Below, piece after piece: positions 1 through 9,540 of a stretch of 64,000 nt of DNA (position 1 is its first letter; the number at the start of each line of letters is the position of its first letter). The DNA comes from Coenobita brevimanus (lineage: Eukaryota; Arthropoda; Malacostraca; Decapoda; Coenobitidae). The position numbers were made by a program, and so were the translations under genes. The stretch lies in the NCBI GenBank assembly GCA_032717465.1, contig CM064666.1:3037501-3101500 (forward strand). The letters run 5' to 3'. Under the pieces are notes generated by a model. The model was not told the DNA's origin and did not search any database. It saw nothing but the letters and a program-made list of their open reading frames with translations.

Positions 1-2262
1 TTAATGAGACGAAAAGCCTTTGACTCCACCTTATTGAGAAGGGCTGTATGTGGGGAGCCTCCCCACACGTGAGAGTTGTACTCCACGCAGGGGCAAATAA
101 AACCTGTGTATAAGGTCAACAACTGTGAGTGGTTAAAGAAGGTACGGAGTCGGCTTAACACACCTAATCTCTTGGAAGCAGATTTTACAAGAGATGTAAT
201 ACGATCTTTCCAAGATAAGCCCCGAGAGAATGAAACCCCAAGCTTGTTTAAGGATGATGTAGGATTGAGCTGGATATCATTAAAGAGTACTGGCATGTGG
301 AAAATTCTGTCAGGTTGATAGGTACAAGAACTGAGTCTCTGATGCCTTTAAAACAACCTTATTTTTACCCCAGAGATACGAGCCAAAGCAGACATTAGGT
401 GTGCCATAACCTCATCCCCTGTTTGTTGAAGTAACTGCTGAGATGGATGTTGCAGAAACCGAATGGAAAGGTGAAGGGTGGAATCATCAGCATACATTGA
501 TAGGGTTAGATGTACAACTAAGGTCATTGATGAATAGAAGGAAGAGAGTTGGTGATAGGACAGAGCCGTAAGGAAATCACTGTTGAGAGATCTAGGAGAA
601 GAATGAAGGCCGTCTACAACAGTGGCTTGAGAACGACCAGAAAGGAAACTAGTAATGAAAGCACAGATAGAAGGATAGAAACCGCTAGAGGGCAGTCTGG
701 AATTTAAAGATTTATGCCAGACTCGATCGAAAGCCTTTGAGATGTTAAGTGCAATGGCAAAGCTTTCGCCAAAGTCCCGAAAGGAGGATGACCAGGAGTC
801 TGAAAGGTAGGTGACAAGATCACCAGAGAAGCGTCCCTGACAGAACCCATACTTTCAATCAGAAAGAAGGTTGTGATAGGAAAGGTGCTTTAAAATTTTT
901 CTGTTAAGAATTGACTCGAAATCTTTTGAGACACAGGATGTTAAAGCAATTGGACGATGGTTACAGGGTTGGAAATGGTCACCTTTCTTTGGGACTGGCT
1001 GAATGAGAGCAAACTTCCAGCATGAGGGAAAGGAACAAGTTGATAGACAATGGCGAGAGAATTTACTTAGGCAGGGTGTAAGCACAGAAGCACAGTTCCT
1101 GAGGACAACAGGAGGGACTGCATCAGGCCCATATGCATTGTTAGTATTGAGGCCAGTGATGGCAGAAAATACATTAGCTGAAGAAATTGTGATGTCAGCC
1201 ATGAGAAAGTCAGAGAGGGGGAAGTGATGGAGGAACAGCACCGGAATCATCTAAGGTGAAATTGGGGGAAAAAGTCTGAACGAAGAGATCTCCTTGATCA
1301 GTTGAAGGAATAGATACAGAACGATCAGAGCAGGAAAGAGAAGAGAAGAATGATGAGGTAATGTTGTTAGAAAGGTTTTTGGCAAGGTGCCAGAACGAGC
1401 GAGAAGAATTTGAGTTGGAGAGCTGAGAGCATTTAGTACGGATGACATTGTTTTTAGCAGAGCGAAGAAGAGACTTAGCACGATTCCGGGCAGAAAATTA
1501 AAAAAGATGTGATTCAGGGGTGGGTTGGCTTTGGTACCTTTTATAGGGTCTCTCCTTATTCTAGACAGCATTGGAACAAGCGTGATTAAACCAAGGCTTT
1601 CTTGCATTAGTCAAAGGATATGAGAAGGGAATGTATGCTTCCATGCCCAAGAGAAAAACCTTTGTAATGTGCAAGGCACACTCAGATGGCTCCTGGGCAT
1701 GGAAGCAATAATCATTCCAGGGAAAATGAAAGAAGTACTACCTGAGGGCTTCCCAATCCACAGCTTCAATGTGTCACAATCGACGTTTCTTTGGAGGGTC
1801 CACAGGCCGTACCAGAATGATACGACAGGTTAAGGTAATAAGGTTGTGATCGGAAGAGCCCAATGGAGAGGAAAGATAAACAGTGTAAGCAGAAGGATTA
1901 GATGTAAGGAAGAGGTCAAGTTTGTTGGAGCTTTTTCCAAGGCAGTCATGGATATGGGTAGGGTGCTGTACAAACTGCTCTAGGTTGTTAAGGATAGAAA
2001 AGAGCCAAAGGTGGTGGTGAGCACTGAAATCACCTAGAATGGAGATTTCAGAGAAAGAAGAAATGGACAATGTGTTCCATTGCAGAAGAAAGATAGTCGA
2101 AGAATTTTTCATAGTCAGGAAAAATAGGGGATTAGTAAACAGCACAGATATATTTAGTCTGAGAATGACAGGAAAGCTAAAGCAAGAGAGTAGAGAATTC
2201 AGAAGAATCAAGTTCATGAACATGAGAGGAAGGTAAGTCTTTGCGTACATATATACAACAAC
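1..2262 (-). mobile_element. LINE A (Jockey-like non-LTR retrotransposon), copy 1, decayed and cut by window edge
   Basis: Reading the minus strand, pieces of the endonuclease (GDFSAHHHLW near 2030) and the reverse transcriptase N-terminus (YGPDAVPPVVL, 855-1250) match the near-intact copy at 9325-12468. The first bases of the window match the post-RT region of other copies, so the 3' end lies outside. Frames are broken by several indels, and the endonuclease lacks a block of about 15 codons after the HHHLW motif. Homology to the other copies stops near 2262. A dead copy; clade placement as Jockey-like rests on the APE-type endonuclease, RT without RNase H, and poly(A) tails of sister copies. 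Confidence 0.85.
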
Positions 2263-3042
2263 TAACAGCGTAGTACTGGAATTCGCGGGGGGTCTCGTAG
2301 CACCCCTTCGCATGCCCCTTCGTCATATTATAGCAGCCTTGTGCAAAGAAAACTGTGTAGAATTTGAAGGATCCTATGGTGTGTGAGATAGGAATTTTAA
2401 TTTAATGATAAAAACATCGTGTAAAGAAAAAAAATAAGCATTTACTATTTTTATTATTTAAAAACTCTTCACCATTACTCTAGGGATGGTTAATTTATGA
2501 TGAGACGAAAACAAAGATGAGATACTGTATCCACTTCCCTTTTATTTCTCAATATTTCTACCAAGCTGTTTATCAGATATGGTGCATGATACTTTTATAA
2601 TTAGTTTGATTAGTACGTGAAATAATTCCAACAGTAAAGAATGGCTGATTACTACCTAAACAGACGACTAGTGCACAGTCGTTCGGTGAGTTTTTACAAG
2701 TCCACACTATTTTGTTTTGGTTTGGCAATATACTTTTCTGGTGTATTTTGGTGTGATTTGAACGAATTTGGCTTTTATTTTCGGTGTTCATGAGTGGTTT
2801 TCAAATTAACCCCCCCACCCCGTGTCTTGGGGAGTGGGATTTCGGGGTTCTGGGTGGAAAGAATAGCAAAAACAAACATTTGGGGCAGAAATATAGTCAA
2901 AATCGGTATGACCAGCCAAGGCGTATTCGTAGGGTTATTACTGACTGCATGAACTCCTTTGAAGCTATGTCTGACACCGAATTTTTCCTGTGTCACAGGA
3001 TCTCCGAATCCTGTATGCATACTCCTATACAGAGTAAGGTAT
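2263..3042. other. Intergenic/intronic sequence, no gene recognised
   Basis: Short ORFs here have no recognisable domain and are not supported by any repeat match. The stretch after 2806 has a C-run and a G-rich segment but nothing diagnostic. Confidence 0.5.
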
Positions 3043-3046
3043 TTAA

Positions 3047-3688
3047 CTCCTTAACCGCGGGTGTCATTCCAGAATGACATTGCAAAAACTGGACCAAACC
3101 GCGGGTGTCATTCTGGAATGTTTGTGAATATTTTGAATACCGCGCGTTTTTTCCGCGCGCCAATTGTTTCAAGGGAGAGTAGCTATTAAGTTCTTTCACT
3201 CCAGCCGACCCCCACCTCCCTCCTCCCACCCTCCGGGCTCCCCCTCCACTCCTGCCCAAACACGCATCAGTATCTGCCCAGCTTTGTGAGTGACAATGGC
3301 GCTGATGTGGCAGTGAAGTGCAGGCAATTACAGTGCCTTTTACCTGCCTCCGTGAACACAGAGTGGGTGTTTATCATATGTGCAGTGTTCATATATGTTT
3401 ATATTATTATTATCAGAGTGTGGTTGGCATTTGGTAATGGTCTGTGCGAAAAATAATGATTTTAGATAGCTCACTTCTAATGGCACTGCCCGTCCAGTGA
3501 TAGTCAACTAAATCATGAAACCTACATCATTGCAAAGCTGAAGGTTAGTACTTTCTAATGGTACCTTATTTTTCGCTATAGTTTTATTCTGTGCAGAGTT
3601 ATAAAGGTTTAAAGTTTGTTTACATTTTGGGTGGAACCCCCACGGGGGGGGGGTCAGTCGGGTCAAAACAATGCCCGCGGTTAAAGGG
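3047..3688. mobile_element. piggyBac-type MITE (TTAA-flanked)
   Basis: TTAA at 3043-3046 and 3689-3692 flank inverted ends reading CTCCTTAACCGCGGG at the left and, reverse-complemented, CCCTTTAACCGCGGG at the right. Just inside the left end is an 18-nt palindrome (TGTCATTC-CA-GAATGACA) and a second CCGCGGGTGTCATTC block about 45 bp later. No transposase ORF is present in the 642 bp. TTAA target plus C-rich TIR is the piggyBac signature; the family assignment is inference from this. Confidence 0.7.
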
Positions 3689-3839
3689 TTAAGAAGAAAT
3701 GCCAGTCTTTAATAAGTGAAGAGGTCCGACTTGCAATCATTAATAGATTATATTGTGTGTGAATCTTAGAAACTGTCATATGTATTGTTTTTATTTTAAG
3801 ATTTTGAATTTTAAAATTAATCAGTGTTACCAATTCTCT

Positions 3840-4258
3840 GCCGCGCTTACCCACACGAAGGGGTGCGCTCTCCAGCTTTCAAGATTACCACTTAGGTTGA
3901 AAGTGTGAGCTTTCACCTCGAGTGGGGTGCGGGAAGGGCAACCCCTGCCCTCAGTTTCAAGACTACGGGAGTAAGGGTTCCCTCCATTGGAGACTCCGAG
4001 GCTTGTTTGAATAACACCATTTTTTTTTTTTTAACTTTGAATATGAAGTGTAGTGTGTACTGTGCATGTAGTTTGGTGTTGACAGTTAGAGAAACTTGTA
4101 CTGGAGAGCATGCTGGCCTACTTTCTGTGTTACTGAAACACTGAAAAAGTCCAGGAAAGGAGGATGGTCAGGAACTAGTCCCAAGGGCTGATGACATGGG
4201 AGCTCCAGCTCTCCCTATCATCAGGTTTCCATCCACCCTGGGAGAATAAGGATTACGT
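3840..4258 (+). repeat. Unclassified interspersed repeat C, copy 1
   Basis: About 250 bp (roughly 3985-4255) is the reverse complement of 9295-9540, sharing GACTCCGAGGCTTG, AAGTGTAGTGTGTACTGTG and GGATGGTCAGGAACTAGTC. No coding potential and no clear terminal repeats. It could be a SINE-like or short DNA element. In its other copy it abuts the 5' side of LINE A. Confidence 0.55.
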
Positions 4259-4308
4259 TTGTATATACTGTGTATTTTTGCTGGAATGACAAAAAGATTA
4301 GGGAGGAG

Positions 4309-5128
4309 GTTATGCTGAGAAGCAGGATTTGCTACTTAATCAATCTGGACGTTTCTCAGTGTTTCTGGTATTTTACCGCTGCATGCCAGAGTTGCCAGTT
4401 AGCTTGGTATTGTAAGCATAGTTATTTCGTAAGTTGTACATTAATTTGTGCGCTCTTTTTCCCTATAATGTTTTATTTATGTGATTGCTTGTTATGTTAT
4501 GTTATTTAAGTTTATGCTAAATAATTTACAGTGTTATGTAATGTAAGAAAGTTCTGGCATGTTTTTTATGGCTCTGAGTTCGTAACTGTTGTAACCGTGC
4601 TCTCTCTCTCTCTCTCTCTCTGGAATACAAGAACTGTGAAGAAATGTAGATCATTCTAGAACAATGCAAGCTTATATAAGGCTGGGGAAGAGACTAGAGC
4701 AGGGACAGTCGGTTTTCAGTTCATTTTGAATGTAGTGCAGTGTCAGTGCAGTATGTGTATTTTCAGTACTTGTGTAAACAGAGAAGTGTTGTTGGCAAAC
4801 AGCGAAGTGTTACTGAGGTTTGTATATCATCGGTACTTGTGAGAATAGTGAAGTGTTGTCATGCATTAAGTGTAATTGTAGTTAGTAAAGTTTCTATACC
4901 TCCAGTGCCTGTGAGAATAGTGACGTGAAGTTGGAAAGCATTCAGTGTAATTATTTGGAAAATAAAAACGGCGAACTTAAGAAGCCAGTGTTTATTTACA
5001 ACGCCTGAGCTGATCCTGTGTACTGTACACCAAAGGCTTACCGTAGGAAGAACAACTCACTATGCAACGTCCTACCTGTACTGAACTACTGCTGTTGGAG
5101 CCTGTGACAGTGTGGGACGGGGACGTAA
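4309..5128 (+). mobile_element. Gypsy LTR plus start of leader, plus orientation
   Basis: This segment aligns along its whole length with the minus-oriented LTR at about 13343-14113. Shared signals are the TATA region (GCTTATATAAGG at about 4672), repeated AGTGTTGTTG-type blocks, AATAAAAACGG near 4960 and GAAGCCAGTGTTTATTT near 4983. It continues past the LTR into leader sequence (GGAGCCTGTGACAGTGTGGG) and then stops abruptly at 5128, where a minus-oriented piece of the same LTR begins. It contains a short (CT)n run at about 4602-4621. Confidence 0.75.
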
Positions 5129-5352
5129 TAATACTCTAAACTATTTAGCACACAAGCTTAATTTGAATTACATAACTGAACAAACAGTCACATCAATAAA
5201 ATATTGTAAAGAAAAAGAGCACACAAATTAATGCATAACTTACAAAACAACTATGCTCACAAACAGTAGCTAACTGGCAACTTTGACTCATACCAGAACT
5301 ACGGTAAACGTCAGGAATTCTCCAGGACAGTCTAGCTAGCAACTTCTCAACA
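5129..5352 (-). repeat. Truncated 3' LTR of the minus-strand Gypsy
   Basis: On the minus strand it starts TGTTGAGAAGTTGCTAGC, directly after a purine-rich tract (GGGAGGGGATAG) that fits a polypurine tract. It aligns to the first ~220 bp of the 5' LTR (13898-14113 shares ATAATACTCTAAA and AAAGAAAAAGAGCACA blocks). The rest of the LTR is missing and is replaced by the inverted LTR at 4309-5128. Confidence 0.75.
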
Positions 5353-5433
5353 CTATCCCCTCCCTAAACCTTTTACCGCCCCGACACAACTACACAATGT
5401 ATACAAACATATACCTTAATCGTAATGAAACAT

Positions 5434-6640
5434 CTAACTATACACACAATAATCCTTCAACTCATCAAGCCTTTTCCTATACCGCTTCTGACGAAGTCCC
5501 TGCTCCTCCACATAGTCCACTCCTCCCAGAATGTCTTGATTTTCATCCTGATGCACTTCTTCTCTTGAGAAACTGTCACCATCCTGTCGTACTTCAGCTC
5601 GTTGGTCCTCTTCAACATCCTCGGCTGAGGGACAGCACGATTCCTCGGAGACGTCCCAGCTGTACTGTCCTGGCCCATGATACTGCCACAGACAATTCAC
5701 GTGTACCACGTTCGGGTGAGATTTCCTGCCTCCCAGAATCCAGTACATTAGATGTGAGAGGCAGTCTAACACAGTGTAAGGCTCGTTCCAATGGCTCTGC
5801 ATTTTCAGTGACTGACCCTTCTTTCACTGAGGATTGTATAACCAGACTTGGTCACCATCCTTGAAGCTCACCTTACTTGCCTTGGCATCATACTTGCACT
5901 TCATCACCTCTCCCGAAAATTTAAGAGCTCCTCGCACTTCATGATGTACCTCAGTCAGTCTTTCCTTAAGATGCTTCGCATAGCTGGAGGTGTCCATAGG
6001 TAGCTGTTCTCCAGGTGGTCTGCCCATTAACAAGTCAATAGGTAAATGTAACTTGTGGCCCAACATCAGTTTTGAAAGGATGAAGCCAGTAGACTCATGG
6101 AATGCAGACCTATATGTCATCAACAGCGCAGGTAATTTCTGGTCCCATTCCGTTTGTTCCTCTCCACAATACTTAGCTAGTTCTTGTCTCAGGGTCCAGT
6201 TGAATTTCTCCACCACCCCATCCGGCTATGGCCTTAGGGGAGGTCATCCTGGTCTTCTTGATCCCTAATAACTTGCATCACTCACGGAACACAGCAGACT
6301 CGAAGTTTCTACCCTGGTCTGGATGTAGCTCTTGTGGCATCCCGAAACGACAGAAAAACTGATCAATCAACACGTGAGCAATAGTCGCAGCCTCTTGATT
6401 GGGATAGCATAGGCTTCTGGCCGCTTTGTGAAGTAGTCCATGGCATAGGCTTCTGGCCACTTTGTGAAGTAGTCCATGGCAACACATATATACATGTTTC
6501 CTCTTTCAGTGAGTGGCAGAGGTCCAGCAATATTCACCGCAACTCTTTCCATCAGTGCACTCACTTGGTACAAATGAAGAGGGGTGCATCCACATTTCTT
6601 GTGTCCTTTCTTTGCACAACACACATCAGAGGCTCAACAC
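5434..6640 (-). pseudogene. Gypsy integrase, frameshifted pseudogene
   Basis: Minus-strand fragments in order: end of the zinc-binding region (CCAKKGHKKC), start of the catalytic core (AVNIAGPLPLTERGN, where the usual first Asp is Asn), MDYFTKWPEAYA, then RFGMPQELHPDQGRNFES with the second Asp, then VEKFNWTLRQELAKY and FHESTGF with the Glu. After that comes a C-terminal part ending in HPNVVHVN..LWQYHGPG, the barrel-like tail of Gypsy integrases. At least two frame changes separate these pieces. The order and spacing are normal for a Metaviridae-type integrase, so the assignment is firm, but D-to-N and the breaks make it inactive. Confidence 0.85.
6407..6478 (-). repeat. 36-bp in-frame tandem duplication inside the integrase core
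   Basis: Two adjacent 36-bp units, 6407-6442 and 6443-6478, differ at one base. They encode AMDYFTKWPEAY and then the same 12 residues with W changed to R. This inserts one extra copy of the segment following the first catalytic position. Confidence 0.9.
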
Positions 6641-6899
6641 CACTCTTCAACATTCTGATGCATGGCAGTCAGAACCTCTGTCACAGCCGACTTAGAGTTT
6701 TCTTCACTCGCAGGTGCCCATTAGTGATCTGGTTATGGGACTCATCCAAGATCTCAGACCTCATCTTATTCGAAACCATCAGTTGCCAATACTTGCTGAG
6801 GCCATCAGGTGTCTCCCACTGACGTTCCAACAGTCCCTTGTTCAAACGAAGAAGGTCCCATTGATTCCAGTAGTTCTTGGTCGCAGGCCTTAACCTTTT

Positions 6900-7908
6900 T
6901 ATTCTTTTTAAGAGAATGGAGGAAGGAAAAACAAAGGAAATGAAAAAAAAAAAAAGTGCATGTGCTTAAAGGCATCCTTCATTCATAAAATATATATAAC
7001 AACTGGATTTCAATAAAAGTAGATTAAATGTCTGTGGGAAGCAACTCCCAGGAAGTGAATTCCAGAGAGTAGTAGTTCATGGGATAAATGAATTTTGATG
7101 AGCAGTGGTTCTGCACTGCGGGTGAGAGAGTGAGTTCATGGGCACTTCCTGCTACCTGAGTATTTCGGGAGAAAACTTGAAGGGGAAGCACAATTGAAGC
7201 AAGCTCGTCAGAACACTTGCGGTCAAAATATCGGTAAAATAATGCTAAAGAAGCAACATCTCTGCATACTGATAATGTGGAAGGTCCTGCATAAGGGCAG
7301 ATTTACTGATTAATCTAATGGCTTTATTTTGAATTTTGTCCAACTGCCTCAATGCAACCGCTCCACATCCACTCCACAGTGGCGAACAGTATTCGATCTG
7401 AGAACGGACATGACTTTTGTATATTATGGCCAACTGATCATGAGTGAAGAAATCACGAACTCTGTCCAGAAGTCCAAATTTTTTTAGAGCATTTTTAGCA
7501 AGGGATTTAACATAAGCTGTCCAGCTTAGGTTGGGGTTTAGAGTAACACCTAGGATATCAATGGTAGTAGATATGGAATATTGAAATCATTTAAAATTAT
7601 GTGGGAGTCTCAGGGATTCTTTCTGTTGGAGAAATTAATGTACTTAGTTTTCTGAGCATTAAATGAGACCAGATATGTTTGTCCCCATTGATTAATTTTA
7701 GAAAGGTCCTGGTTCAGAGAAATTGCTGTGTTTATTTGGGAATTTACAGTATCAGAGAGTGTAAAGGAGGTACTAAATGTGAAAGAACTATAAAGTGTCG
7801 AGTCATCAGAATAAGAGTGTATTTGGTTGTGAGTGACCGACATGATGTCATTCATATGAATGAGAAAGAGGTTTGGAGCCAAAACTGATCCCTGAGGAAA
7901 CCTCTTCC
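6900..7908 (-). mobile_element. LINE B, second Jockey-superfamily LINE, 5'-truncated
   Basis: The minus strand reads RFPQGSVLAPNLFLIHMNDI then HSYSDDSTLY (RT palm, with YSDD instead of YADD), a frame break, and KSHVRSQIEYCSPLWSGCG..LDKIQNKAIRLI, the usual post-RT segment. It is a different family from LINE A. An A-run at about 6941 on the plus strand is not a tail in the expected orientation, so the 3' end is uncertain. It occupies the place where Gypsy protease and RT should be. Confidence 0.75.
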
Positions 7909-7942
7909 CAAGATGGTCGCACTGTACTCCACTGCAGCCACT

Positions 7943-9290
7943 TTAGCACCGGTTGTTAATCTGCTTCCTCTTCAGGTCTTCATCTGATGCTGGCCCTCTC
8001 ACTGCAGTATGGCGGCATTTCTTGCTAAGATTCCCATTCCTGCTACAGTGCTTGTTGTCTGTTCTTCCATTTTCTCGCACAGTATTCATCAAGGTTCTCC
8101 TGCATTTCCTCAGTGGTGGGGCTTCTTGGGAAAAACTGGCTGGTTGTTGCCTCTTGTCACCAGCCTTCACTAATTTACCCTCATCCTTTTCATTTAGACA
8201 CATAGCTGAAGTTTCCCACCTCATCACATGTCCAACACCCATTTGTCGCAATCGGGGATTTCTTTGCACTGTTCCATTCTTACTCCTTGTTGCATTTGTA
8301 ACAATCCACCTTCTTGTGTCCCAGCTTCCCGCAGAACCAGTAAACTCCTGTCTTCTCCTGTTCTCTGTTCAACTTGTTGCACAATACCAGCAACTTCATC
8401 TGATCTTCTCTTCCCTCTTCCACGTGTAACAGTCCTCTTTTCTATGTCCTGGCTTTTCACAGTACCAGCACATTCCTTCAAAATTTTCCACTGCATGTAC
8501 CTGCACCTTTCTTGCCTTGAATCCTGCACTACGACTGGCCTGAAAAGTGGATGTACTGGACCTGACGAGGGACTTAAATTCTAGAGCCCTGGCTAGTGCT
8601 TCTTGCATGCTTCTGGGTTGTGCCTGCTTCACTTGCACTTTCAGCTCTCCACTGTCAAAAGCATCAATGAACTGGTCCCTCAGAAAAAAGCCAAGAGGTT
8701 AGATGGTGCCCCAGGGTACACTTGTATGCCATACTCTCCAGATCATGAGCATGCTGCTGTAGGAATTCGCCTCCAGCCCATAAAGGGGTCCGGAACTGTG
8801 CTCTGTAAACTTCAGTCTGGTAAATGGTCCCATACCTGCGCTCCAGTACCCCTTCTAAGGACTAATAACTGTTCCTTTCCATCACTGACATCTGGTCCAG
8901 AATTTCCACTATGGCACCCTTTAGGCTAGTGGCAAGCTGCAATGCCCTCTGCCTATCATTCCAACCATTCTGATCAGCAAGTAACTCAAACTATGTACGG
9001 TAAGCTTCCCAAGATACTCTATCATCAAATTCCTGAGGTTTCCTTTTAATTGTACCTCCATTATAGCCATGCACTTCACTGGTTTGGGGCCTAAAAACTG
9101 GGGAATTATAATTAAGGACAGGACTTAAAACGTCTGCATTCTGATTATTCATCCCTGTAATGCTACCTTTAGATGTTTGGGATCCACCAAGATCCACCAT
9201 GCACTGTCTATTCTTTTCATGTGCTCCCTGTACACTAACCTGAGGCTCAGCAGTGCAATGTTTCTCTACAGCCTTAAATTTCTCACTAAT
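7943..9290 (-). pseudogene. Gypsy Gag core and nucleocapsid, broken
   Basis: From high to low coordinates on the minus strand: PQEFDDRVSWEAYRT (9010-9060), then after a stop FELLADQNGWND..RALQLATSLKG, the conserved start of Gag core domains in Gypsy-like elements. This is followed by a matrix-like stretch and SMQEALARALEFKSLV, then the zinc knuckle CWYCEKPGHRKEDC (CX2CX4HX4C, about 8444-8485). A downstream ORF (7943-8269) is basic and not recognisable. Several stops and shifts interrupt it. The upstream end is cut by repeat C and LINE A. Confidence 0.75.
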
Positions 9291-9294
9291 TATC

Positions 9295-9540
9295 CCGAGG
9301 TGGATGGAAAGCTGATGACAGGGAGTGCTGGAGCTCCCGTTTCATCAGCCCTCAGGACTAGTTCCTGACCATCCACCTTTGCTGAACTTTTTCAGTGTCT
9401 CAGTTACACAGAGAGTAGGCCAGCATGCTCTCCAGTACAAATTTCTCTATCTTCACCAAACTACATGCACAGTACACACTACACTTCCTATTCAAAATTT
9501 ACCCAAAATGGGGTCGTTTTACCAAGCCTCGGAGTCCCCA
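9295..9540 (-). repeat. Unclassified interspersed repeat C, copy 2
   Basis: Reverse complement matches 3985-4255. It lies exactly between Gypsy Gag and the start of LINE A, so it either entered first or came with the LINE as 5' sequence. A run of nine G follows at about 9541-9550. Confidence 0.55.
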
